A stretch of 5,552 bases of DNA from NCBI GenBank assembly GCA_017483235.1, contig JAFULE010000172.1, positions 1-5,552 on the forward strand, written 5' to 3'. The DNA comes from Faecalibacterium sp. GTDB taxonomy: Bacteria; Bacillota; Clostridia; Oscillospirales; Ruminococcaceae. How positions within the stretch are numbered: the stretch's first letter is position 1; each line of letters starts with the position of its first letter. A program made the position numbers and the translations under genes. Positions 1-4,006 of the stretch are shown here, one piece after another. The notes under the pieces are model-generated. The model did no database searches, was not told where the DNA came from, and worked only from the letters and a program-made list of their open reading frames with translations.

Positions 1-315
1 GTTTACCGTTCCGGCCGTTACCTGCCCGGTCTGATGGGTACCCTGTTCTCCTTCGTCGATAAGATCATCTCCTCTCTGGCTCCGATGATCGCTTCTTTCG
101 TCTTTGCTGCTGTCGGTTACGCCGATCGCAACCCCGTCGAAGGCGATCCCGTTACCTGGGAGCTGCGTGTCGGCGTTGCCTTCCTGGCCTTCGGTATGAT
201 TATCCTCGGCCTGATTTGCAACATCGTCGCCATGAAGTTCTACCCCCTGACCAAGGAAAAGATGGCCGAGATCCAGGACAAGGTTGCCGCTATCAAGGCC
301 GGTGCCAACGCCTGA
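1..315 (+). CDS. GPH-family (MFS_2) sugar:cation symporter, C-terminal fragment
   Basis: The reading frame is open from the first base and ends at TGA 313-315, giving the last 104 residues of a membrane protein whose start lies outside the window. Two hydrophobic stretches are visible: roughly residues 14-40 of the fragment (GTLFSFVDKIISS onward to VFAAVGYA) and 57-83 (VGVAFLAFGMIILGLICNIV). A short cytoplasmic tail follows, containing YPLTKEKMAEIQ. That tail and the preceding helices are typical of the glycoside-pentoside-hexuronide:cation symporters, which import sugars or glycosides across the cytoplasmic membrane with Na+ or H+. The substrate cannot be told from the C-terminus. Codon use is strongly biased (many ctg, ggt, ttc, aag), suggesting good expression. 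A strong terminator follows 35 bp after the stop, so this is the last gene of its transcript. Another MFS subgroup is possible but less likely. Confidence 0.75.
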   Translation, partial: VYRSGRYLPGLMGTLFSFVDKIISSLAPMIASFVFAAVGYADRNPVEGDPVTWELRVGVAFLAFGMIILGLICNIVAMKFYPLTKEKMAEIQDKVAAIKAGANA

Positions 316-350
316 TCCCCTGCTGTTCATAACCTGATCCCTTAACCCAT

Positions 351-383
351 ACGGACACCGGGGAGACCCGGTGTCCGTTTTTT
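351..383 (+). terminator. Strong intrinsic terminator after the symporter gene
   Basis: A perfect 12-bp stem (ACGGACACCGGG at 351-362 with CCCGGTGTCCGT at 367-378) is closed by a GAGA tetraloop of the stable GNRA type and followed by a T run at 378-383. It ends the symporter transcript before the TM2 gene. Confidence 0.95.
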
Positions 384-431
384 CTCACAGCGGCCGCGCT
401 GCATTTTATTCATCCGAAGGAGTATCCCCTT

Positions 432-803
432 ATGTCTGAAAAGAAAAAACAAAGCTATACGGATTTGACCCACGAGGAAATCGGTCAGCTGGTCAATCTG
501 GAAGCAGAACTCAACGAGTTGGAAGAACAGGCCAACCCCAAGCCCGAGGGCAAGGTGGCACAGCTGCTCAATCGGTTTTTTGACAACACCGGTACCAAGG
601 TGCGAGTGAAAAAAAAGACCTACTGTTGGCTGGCGCTGCTGACCGGTGTTGTGGGCGGCCACCGTTTTTACAGCAAAAAGTGGTATGTGGCGGTGCTGTA
701 TCTGCTGACCTGCTGGACCATCTTCCCCGTCATGATGACCATCTGCGATCTGATCATCGCGCTGCCCATGAAGGCGGATGAAGAGGGGTATTTCTTGATC
801 TGA
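432..803 (+). CDS. TM2 domain-containing membrane protein
   Basis: This encodes 123 residues. The start ATG 432 is supported by AAGGAG at 417-422 with a 9-base spacer. Residues 1-60 are hydrophilic: a basic KKK patch, an acidic, Leu/Glu-rich helix around 13-35 that may coil, then a linker. Residues 60-115 match the TM2 domain layout: a KKK entry, a first helix (about 63-77), the GGHRFY turn at 75-80, then a second hydrophobic segment (about 84-111) with the conserved Asp of the CDLIIAL stretch at residue 106. The family comprises small two-helix cytoplasmic-membrane proteins, mostly of unknown function, so no specific role is proposed. The 58-aa membrane protein gene starts 29 bp downstream, which suggests co-transcription. 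I found no convincing promoter in the short gap between the upstream terminator and this gene. Confidence 0.85.
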   Translation: MSEKKKQSYTDLTHEEIGQLVNLEAELNELEEQANPKPEGKVAQLLNRFFDNTGTKVRVKKKTYCWLALLTGVVGGHRFYSKKWYVAVLYLLTCWTIFPVMMTICDLIIALPMKADEEGYFLI

Positions 804-832
804 GCGGCCGCGAAAGAGAGGAATCAAAACCT

Positions 833-1009
833 ATGTGGGATACCCTGTATGAGATCCTGTTTAACCCCAACCATGAGATGCCTGTTGGAATTTTAATCGG
901 CATTCCCATTGTGGCTGTTTTGTTTAACGCCATTATGCCGCAGTATGCGCGGTTTCGTGTGCAGCAAAAGCAGCGGAACCGGGTGACCGGACGAAAATCC
1001 AAAAAATAA
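833..1009 (+). CDS. Small hypothetical one-helix membrane protein (58 aa)
   Basis: ATG 833 to TAA 1007-1009 encodes 58 residues beginning MWDTLYEILFNPNHEM. GAGG at 818-821 precedes the start with an 11-base spacer. Residues about 17-36 (PVGILIGIPIVAVLFNAIMP) form one hydrophobic helix. The remainder (37-58) is strongly basic, with nine Arg/Lys and a KSKK end, so the positive-inside rule predicts the C-terminus in the cytoplasm. I do not recognise a family. The case for a real gene is the ribosome site, the coherent helix plus basic tail, the position 29 bp behind the TM2 gene, and a stem-loop just after the stop. It may be a partner of the TM2 protein (inference from adjacency only). The opposite-strand frame here has no ribosome site or recognisable protein. 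Confidence 0.7.
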   Translation: MWDTLYEILFNPNHEMPVGILIGIPIVAVLFNAIMPQYARFRVQQKQRNRVTGRKSKK

Positions 1010-1013
1010 GCGT

Positions 1014-1050
1014 AAAAAGCCGCCGCCCTGTTAACAGAGGCAGCGGCTTT
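1014..1050. terminator. Stem-loop between convergent genes, probable bidirectional terminator
   Basis: AAAGCCGC (1016-1023) pairs with GCGGCTTT (1043-1050). After one C/A mismatch, GCC (1025-1027) pairs with GGC (1039-1041). The loop is itself the palindrome CTGTTAACAG (1028-1037). On the + strand the T tail is short (TTTGTTGG). On the - strand the stem is followed by TTTTT (complement of 1018-1014). It lies between the 58-aa gene (+) and the short AraC gene (-), so it can serve both. Confidence 0.75.
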
Positions 1051-1066
1051 GTTGGTGTTGATTGGA

Positions 1067-1456
1067 TCATCGGTGTTTGTTTAGATCGATCTGGTACTGC
1101 CGGGGGCTTACCTCGTACCGGGCTTTGAAGGCGCGGTAGAAATTAGTGTAATCACCAAAGCCGCAGCTCTGGTAAATGCCGGTGGGTGGCTGCCCCTCGG
1201 CCAGCAGGCGGCAGGCCTGCTCCAACCGCAGTTGGGTCAAATGCTGGTGTACACTCATGCCGGTGCGGCGGCGAAATACATGGGTCAACTGGCTTTTGCT
1301 GATAAAAAACTGGGCGGCAATGGCATCCAGTGTCAGGGGCTTGGTGTAATTTTGCTGCAGATACTGCAGAATTTCGGCGGCCAGCGCGGCATCGCCCCGG
1401 ACGGGCCGGTGAGGACGGTCGTATAAAAAGCGGTCGGCATAGGGGGCGGGCTGCAT
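1067..1456 (-). CDS. Short AraC-family transcriptional regulator (DNA-binding domain only)
   Basis: This 129-residue protein has an AraC/XylS DNA-binding domain at about 26-122 and almost nothing before it. The first helix-turn-helix is in 41-62 (LTLDAIAAQFFISKSQLTHVF). The second is in 92-115 and holds the family signature CGFGDYTNFYRAFKARY followed by SPRQY. There is no cupin or other sensor domain, so it resembles stand-alone AraC regulators of the MarA/SoxS build, whose activity is usually set by expression level. I chose ATG 1456 over the in-frame ATG 1504, 16 codons upstream. Only the inner ATG has a ribosome site (AGAGGAG, 8 bases away), and the promoter predicts transcription from about 1507, which would leave the outer ATG almost no leader. 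Its DNA-binding domain matches that of the next AraC gene at about 53 of 94 positions (hand count), indicating paralogy. Target genes are unknown. Confidence 0.85.
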   Translation of the reverse strand: MQPAPYADRFLYDRPHRPVRGDAALAAEILQYLQQNYTKPLTLDAIAAQFFISKSQLTHVFRRRTGMSVHQHLTQLRLEQACRLLAEGQPPTGIYQSCGFGDYTNFYRAFKARYEVSPRQYQIDLNKHR

Positions 1457-1464
1457 GGCGGTGG

Positions 1465-1471
1465 CTCCTCT
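1465..1471 (-). promoter_or_regulatory. Ribosome binding site that sets the short AraC start
   Basis: The - strand reads AGAGGAG here, 8 bases before ATG 1456. The alternative upstream ATG at 1504 has no such site, so this decides the start. Confidence 0.8.
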
Positions 1472-1513
1472 GTGGTGTAAATTGCCGGATGCTGACGGAT
1501 GCATCTCAGATCA

Positions 1514-1541
1514 ATTATAAGAATAACAGAACAGCGGTAAA
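1514..1541 (-). promoter_or_regulatory. Promoter of the short AraC gene
   Basis: On the - strand a perfect -10 box TATAAT (1519-1514) lies 16 bases from a -35-like TTTACC (1541-1536, 4 of 6 matches to TTGACA). Transcription would begin near 1507, giving a leader of about 50 bases to ATG 1456. It lies downstream of the previous gene's terminator, so the short AraC gene is an independent unit. Confidence 0.75.
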
Positions 1542-1562
1542 TTTGGGGTTAAGAACAAGCCG

Positions 1563-1594
1563 AAAAAAGCCCTGTTTCGGTAAAGAAACAGGGC
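1563..1594 (-). terminator. Intrinsic terminator of the cupin-AraC gene
   Basis: On the - strand a perfect 10-bp stem (GCCCTGTTTC with GAAACAGGGC; arms at 1585-1594 and 1569-1578) with a 6-base loop is followed by six T (complement of 1568-1563). It begins 8 bp after the stop of the long AraC gene. Confidence 0.93.
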
Positions 1595-1602
1595 AGAAGG
1601 AT

Positions 1603-2493
1603 TTATTCCATTTTTGCGTTTTTGCCCCGGGAATGCAGCAGATACTGCTTGGGGCTCATATGGTATTCGGCTTTGAAAGCCCGGTAAAAATTAGCATAGT
1701 CACCAAAGCCGCACTGCTGATACACATCGGTGGGCGAAAGCCCGTCGGCCAGCATCTGGCGGGCGATAATCAGTCGGCGCTGGATGATATAGCGGTACAC
1801 ACTGGTGCCCACATGGCGGTTGAATTCGTGTAACAAGTGATATTTGCTGACAAAGAATTGGGCGGCCAGACTGTCCAGTGTAAGAGGCTCGTGATAATGC
1901 TCGTTGATATAGTCCAGTACCTCGGCCACCAGCGGGGCCGAGCGGCTTTCGGGATCAGGGCCGTTGGTCTTGCTGGCACTGATGCGGTTTACTTCCACCA
2001 GAAACTCGGTCATCAGGGCAGTCATGGCCAGTTCGCGGGCATAGTTGTTGTTCCGGCTTTCGTCCAGCAGACGGTTCAGCAGCTCGGCTACCCGCTGGCG
2101 CTGCTGAGGATTCAGCCGCAAAAGGTTGGTGTGGTTGGGATTGGAAACGTCAAAACAGCGGGTCAGGCTGACAGTATCACTGCCAAATTGTTCGATAAAC
2201 TGTCGATTCATCCACAGAACGATCCGCTCGTAAGCGCGCTTTTCCGGGGTGATCAGGGGTTGATGCAGTTCCAGTGGGCTGATCAGCAACAGATCGCCGG
2301 GCAGCAGGGAATAGGTGCGGCCTTCGATGATGTAGTTGACGTCGCCGTTGAGGAAAAAATAAATCTCGTAAAAATCATGGTGGTGCAGCGCCACCTCGTT
2401 GGGGTAAGCGTCGCGGTAATGGTATATTTCCAGCGTTGAGGTGACCATGTGCTGGCGTACGTTGAATTTTTGCACCGTATCGTTTAAATGCAC
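1603..2493 (-). CDS. AraC-family transcriptional regulator with N-terminal cupin sensor domain
   Basis: A 296-residue protein of normal length for the family. Residues about 18-80 form a cupin-type ligand-binding barrel, with HHHDFYEIYFFLNG at 37-50 and LPGDLLLISPLELHQP at 64-79. A helical linker follows (about 128-170). The AraC DNA-binding domain is at about 188-285, with its first helix-turn-helix in 204-226 (LTLDSLAAQFFVSK) and the signature CGFGDYANFYRAFKAEY at 261-277 followed by SPKQY. Regulators of this build bind a small molecule, often a sugar, and activate nearby metabolic genes; the ligand here is unknown. The start is GTG 2493, preceded by AAGGGGGG. ATG 2448 (residue 16) is a weaker choice, without a ribosome site and cutting close to the cupin domain. 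The gene has its own promoter and terminator, so it is transcribed alone. Confidence 0.9.
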   Translation of the reverse strand: MHLNDTVQKFNVRQHMVTSTLEIYHYRDAYPNEVALHHHDFYEIYFFLNGDVNYIIEGRTYSLLPGDLLLISPLELHQPLITPEKRAYERIVLWMNRQFIEQFGSDTVSLTRCFDVSNPNHTNLLRLNPQQRQRVAELLNRLLDESRNNNYARELAMTALMTEFLVEVNRISASKTNGPDPESRSAPLVAEVLDYINEHYHEPLTLDSLAAQFFVSKYHLLHEFNRHVGTSVYRYIIQRRLIIARQMLADGLSPTDVYQQCGFGDYANFYRAFKAEYHMSPKQYLLHSRGKNAKME

Positions 2494-2499
2494 TCCATG

Positions 2500-2508
2500 C
2501 CCCCCTTT
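2500..2508 (-). promoter_or_regulatory. Ribosome binding site supporting the GTG start of the cupin-AraC gene
   Basis: The - strand carries AAAGGGGGG here, ending 6 bases before GTG 2493 (8 bases if the core AAGGGG is counted). No in-frame ATG near it has an equivalent site. An out-of-frame ATG at 2498 lies between this site and the GTG and reads only four codons before TAA. Confidence 0.65.
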
Positions 2509-2520
2509 TTGATCTGGTTC

Positions 2521-2540
2521 TTGTTGTTACAATACAACAA
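2521..2540. repeat. Inverted repeat over the -10 box of the cupin-AraC promoter, possible operator
   Basis: TTGTTGT (2521-2527) and ACAACAA (2534-2540) are perfect 7-bp inverted arms separated by 6 bases. The repeat covers the -10 hexamer (2529-2534) and the expected transcription start, a usual place for a repressor site. Which protein binds, if any, is not shown; the TetR protein encoded just upstream or autoregulation are candidates. Confidence 0.4.
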
Positions 2541-2557
2541 CAATCGCAAGCTGTCAA
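2529..2557 (-). promoter_or_regulatory. Promoter of the cupin-AraC gene
   Basis: On the - strand a perfect -35 box TTGACA (2557-2552) is followed after exactly 17 bases by the -10 box TATTGT (2534-2529, 4 of 6 matches to TATAAT). Transcription would start near 2522, about 30 bases before the GTG start. Confidence 0.8.
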
Positions 2558-2582
2558 GCAAGATGCGCAATGTTTGAATGTG

Positions 2583-2607
2583 AAAAGCCCCTGCCGGCGG
2601 CAAGGGG
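2583..2607 (-). terminator. Likely terminator of the TetR gene
   Basis: CCCCT (2588-2592) pairs with AGGGG (2603-2607) and GCC (2593-2595) with GGC (2599-2601), with one bulged A and a 3-base loop. On the - strand the stem is followed by CTTTT. The tail is short, so some read-through into the cupin-AraC gene is possible. It lies 5 bp beyond the tetR stop. Confidence 0.65.
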
Positions 2608-2612
2608 AATGC

Positions 2613-3185
2613 TCAGATCGGCAGCTCTTTACCAAATCCGAACACCGCAAGGGCGTGAAGGGCCAGTGAATGGGGGGGCTCGCGGTATTCTTCGGTGCGC
2701 CATACGCTGAGCAGGCCCAGTATGGTGCCCAGCACGGCACCGTTCACATAGGGATCGTCAGCGGCATAGGGGAACACCGGCAGCCGACTGCGTTCTTCGG
2801 CCGAAAGGTTGGCCGACAGAATGGAAAACACTCTTTTCTGCAGCGACTGCGACAGCTGCATTGTCATGTGACTGTCGAACAGGGCATTCAGATTGTCCCG
2901 CTCTTTATAGGCCCATTCAAATAGAACGGTCAGGTTGCGCTCCAGTGTGGACTGCCGCGGCAGCGACGAGATCAGTTGGGTCATCTGCCGGTCAAGGTAA
3001 TAGCGGATCACATCCACCTTTTCATCGAAATGGCGGTAAAAGGTCACCCGCTCAAGTTCGGCGGCGCGGCACAGCTCGCTGACATTGATGCGGCTGAAAT
3101 GCTTTTGCTGCATCAGCTGCAGCAAGGCACGGCAGATGCGCTCCTGATTGGCCAGCGCAATGGGATTGGTGTGGTTGGTGTACAT
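2613..3185 (-). CDS. TetR/AcrR-family transcriptional regulator
   Basis: A 190-residue protein, normal for the family. Residues about 13-60 form the TetR DNA-binding domain, with the helix-turn-helix at 33-52 (INVSELCRAAELERVTFYRHF) followed by DEKVDVIRYYL. The rest is helical and would form the ligand and dimer domain. It is too variable to name a ligand, although the overall build (short, with a C-terminal VNGAVLGTILGLLSVW stretch) recalls the DhaS-like TetR group; this is a weak resemblance. TetR proteins usually repress their own gene and a neighbour, releasing DNA when a small molecule binds. ATG 3185 is preceded by GAGG (complement of 3192-3195) at a 6-base spacing. Divergent mscL and downstream araC are the nearest possible targets. 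Confidence 0.88.
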   Translation of the reverse strand: MYTNHTNPIALANQERICRALLQLMQQKHFSRINVSELCRAAELERVTFYRHFDEKVDVIRYYLDRQMTQLISSLPRQSTLERNLTVLFEWAYKERDNLNALFDSHMTMQLSQSLQKRVFSILSANLSAEERSRLPVFPYAADDPYVNGAVLGTILGLLSVWRTEEYREPPHSLALHALAVFGFGKELPI

Positions 3186-3203
3186 TCAAAACCTCGCAGT
3201 GTT

Positions 3204-3224
3204 ACACATTCTGAAAAAATGTAT
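3204..3224. repeat. Imperfect inverted repeat in the tetR leader, possible TetR operator
   Basis: ACACATT (3204-3210) and AATGTAT (3218-3224) pair at 6 of 7 positions across a 7-base gap. The repeat lies between the predicted tetR transcription start (near 3231) and its ribosome site. The position fits autoregulation, but the sequence is AT-rich and such repeats arise by chance. Confidence 0.3.
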
Positions 3225-3237
3225 CGATCTGCTTCCT

Positions 3238-3265
3238 ATTATACAAAATTAACCCGAAAGGGCAA
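3238..3265 (-). promoter_or_regulatory. Promoter of the tetR gene
   Basis: On the - strand a perfect -10 box TATAAT (3243-3238) lies 16 bases from a -35-like TTGCCC (3265-3260, 4 of 6 matches). Transcription would start near 3231, leaving a leader of about 45 bases. Confidence 0.72.
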
Positions 3266-3316
3266 GAGCACCGACCAAACCCGACAAAATAATGCCCTTG
3301 TACAGTCTCGGTGGTC

Positions 3317-3345
3317 TTTTCATTTTAAGCCGAAGGTGGTACAAT
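3317..3345 (+). promoter_or_regulatory. Promoter of mscL
   Basis: TTTTCA (3317-3322, 4 of 6 to the -35 consensus) is followed by a 17-base spacer and TACAAT (3340-3345, 5 of 6 to the -10 consensus). TGG directly before the -10 makes it an extended -10 promoter. Transcription would start near 3352. It is back to back with the tetR promoter, about 50 bp apart. Confidence 0.72.
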
Positions 3346-3406
3346 AATAACCATCAAAATGCGTCGAAATACGCAGTTCGTTTTTTGGAAGGGAGTTTAC
3401 TTACCT

Positions 3407-3867
3407 ATGAAAAAGTTTATGGAAGAATTCAAAGCCTTTGCGCTGCGCGGCAATGTGCTGGACATGCCGTCGGCGTTGTGGTTGGCGGCGCATTCAATGC
3501 CATCGTCAACAGTCTGGTCAAGGATATTATCAACCCCGCCATCGGTCTGTTCTTCAACACCGACCTGAGCAACCTGAACTGGCAGGTCATCGAAGCCGTT
3601 GTAGACGCAGAAGGCAACGTTGTAACCGCTGGCGTGGCCATCGGCTTTGGCTCGTTTGCCAGCGCCATCATCAACTTCCTGATCACCGCTTTCAGCCTGT
3701 TTGTGGTCATCAAGGTGGCCAACAAGGCTGCGTCCCTTCGCAAGAAGGAAGAGGAGGCCCCCGCTGCCCCGGCCGAGCCTACCGAAAAGGAATGCCCCTA
3801 CTGCCTGAGCAAGATCGCCATCAAGGCCACCCGCTGCCCCCACTGCACCTCTGTGCTGGAAGAGTAA
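3407..3867 (+). pseudogene. mscL: mscL, large-conductance mechanosensitive channel, broken by a one-base frameshift
   Basis: MscL forms a homopentameric cytoplasmic-membrane pore that opens under osmotic downshock to release solutes. ATG 3407, preceded by AAGGGAG, starts MKKFMEEFKAFALRGNVLDM, a clear MscL N-terminus. After codon 20 the frame reads unrelated residues and stops at 3568. Moving back one base at 3466 restores AVGVVVGGAFNAIVNSLV and the rest of the channel to TAA 3865-3867. Restoring one G (ATGGCCGTC instead of ATGCCGTC) yields 153 residues: helix 1 at about 17-40, helix 2 at about 78-104, a charged linker, and a C-terminal CPYC-x10-CPHC zinc-ribbon-like tail (Cys 130, 133, 144, 147). 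No slippery heptamer is present, so programmed frameshifting is unlikely. The intact remainder suggests either a recent mutation or a sequencing or assembly error. An in-frame ATG at 3292 opens the second frame, but its leading residues look non-coding. Confidence 0.85.
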
Positions 3868-3877
3868 AAAACAGCCC

Positions 3878-3910
3878 AAGCCCCGCTGCACTGCCGCAGC
3901 GGGGCTTTTT
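3878..3910 (+). terminator. Strong intrinsic terminator after mscL
   Basis: A perfect 12-bp stem (AAGCCCCGCTGC at 3878-3889 with GCAGCGGGGCTT at 3896-3907) with a 6-base loop is followed by T at 3906-3910. It begins 11 bp after the mscL stop and separates mscL from glpK. Confidence 0.95.
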
Positions 3911-3945
3911 GCGGCTCTGTGTGGGTAAAACTGCATAAAATCGTG

Positions 3946-3974
3946 TTGAAGCAACCGTAAAATTGTGGTAAGAT
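3946..3974 (+). promoter_or_regulatory. Promoter of glpK
   Basis: TTGAAG (3946-3951, 4 of 6 to -35), a 17-base spacer and TAAGAT (3969-3974, 4 of 6 to -10), with TGG before the -10 forming an extended -10. Transcription would start near 3981. A small palindrome GTTG-AAG-CAAC (3945-3955) overlaps the -35. I see no clear match to a catabolite-responsive (cre) element. Confidence 0.7.
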
Positions 3975-3993
3975 GGTCATAACAATAACCTGT

Positions 3994-3999
3994 GAGGTG
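3994..3999 (+). promoter_or_regulatory. Ribosome binding site that sets the glpK start
   Basis: GAGGTG lies 7 bases before ATG 4007. The in-frame GTG at 3992 overlaps this site and would add five residues (MRCGF) before the conserved MSIQYILSLDQG start, so ATG 4007 is preferred. Confidence 0.75.
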
Positions 4000-4006
4000 C
4001 GGTTTT

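Noticed and set aside
342..827. 161-aa open frame on the - strand over the TM2 gene
   Set aside because: It runs through a terminator, and its residues show no domain; the + strand TM2 frame has a ribosome site and family motifs.
1837..2439. 200-aa open frame on the + strand inside the cupin-AraC gene
   Set aside because: It is antisense to a full AraC protein with conserved motifs, and no ribosome site or family similarity was seen.
2521..2543. GTT/CAA-rich stretch considered as a microsatellite
   Set aside because: It is only two or three triplets per arm and is better described as an inverted repeat over the promoter.
3360..3386. Small hairpin TGCGT-N6-ACGCA followed by TTTTTT in the mscL leader, considered as an attenuator
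   Set aside because: A 5-bp stem with the T run 5 bases away is too weak for termination, and no competing antiterminator or leader peptide is evident.
3292..3465. Upstream extension of the second mscL frame to ATG 3292 as the true start
   Set aside because: The stretch covers the mscL promoter and ribosome site and encodes residues unlike any MscL, while the proper N-terminus is present one frame over from ATG 3407.
3457..3472. Programmed -1 frameshift signal in mscL
   Set aside because: No X-XXY-YYZ slippery heptamer is present at the junction (GGACATGCC), and I know of no programmed frameshifting in mscL; mutation or sequence error is simpler.
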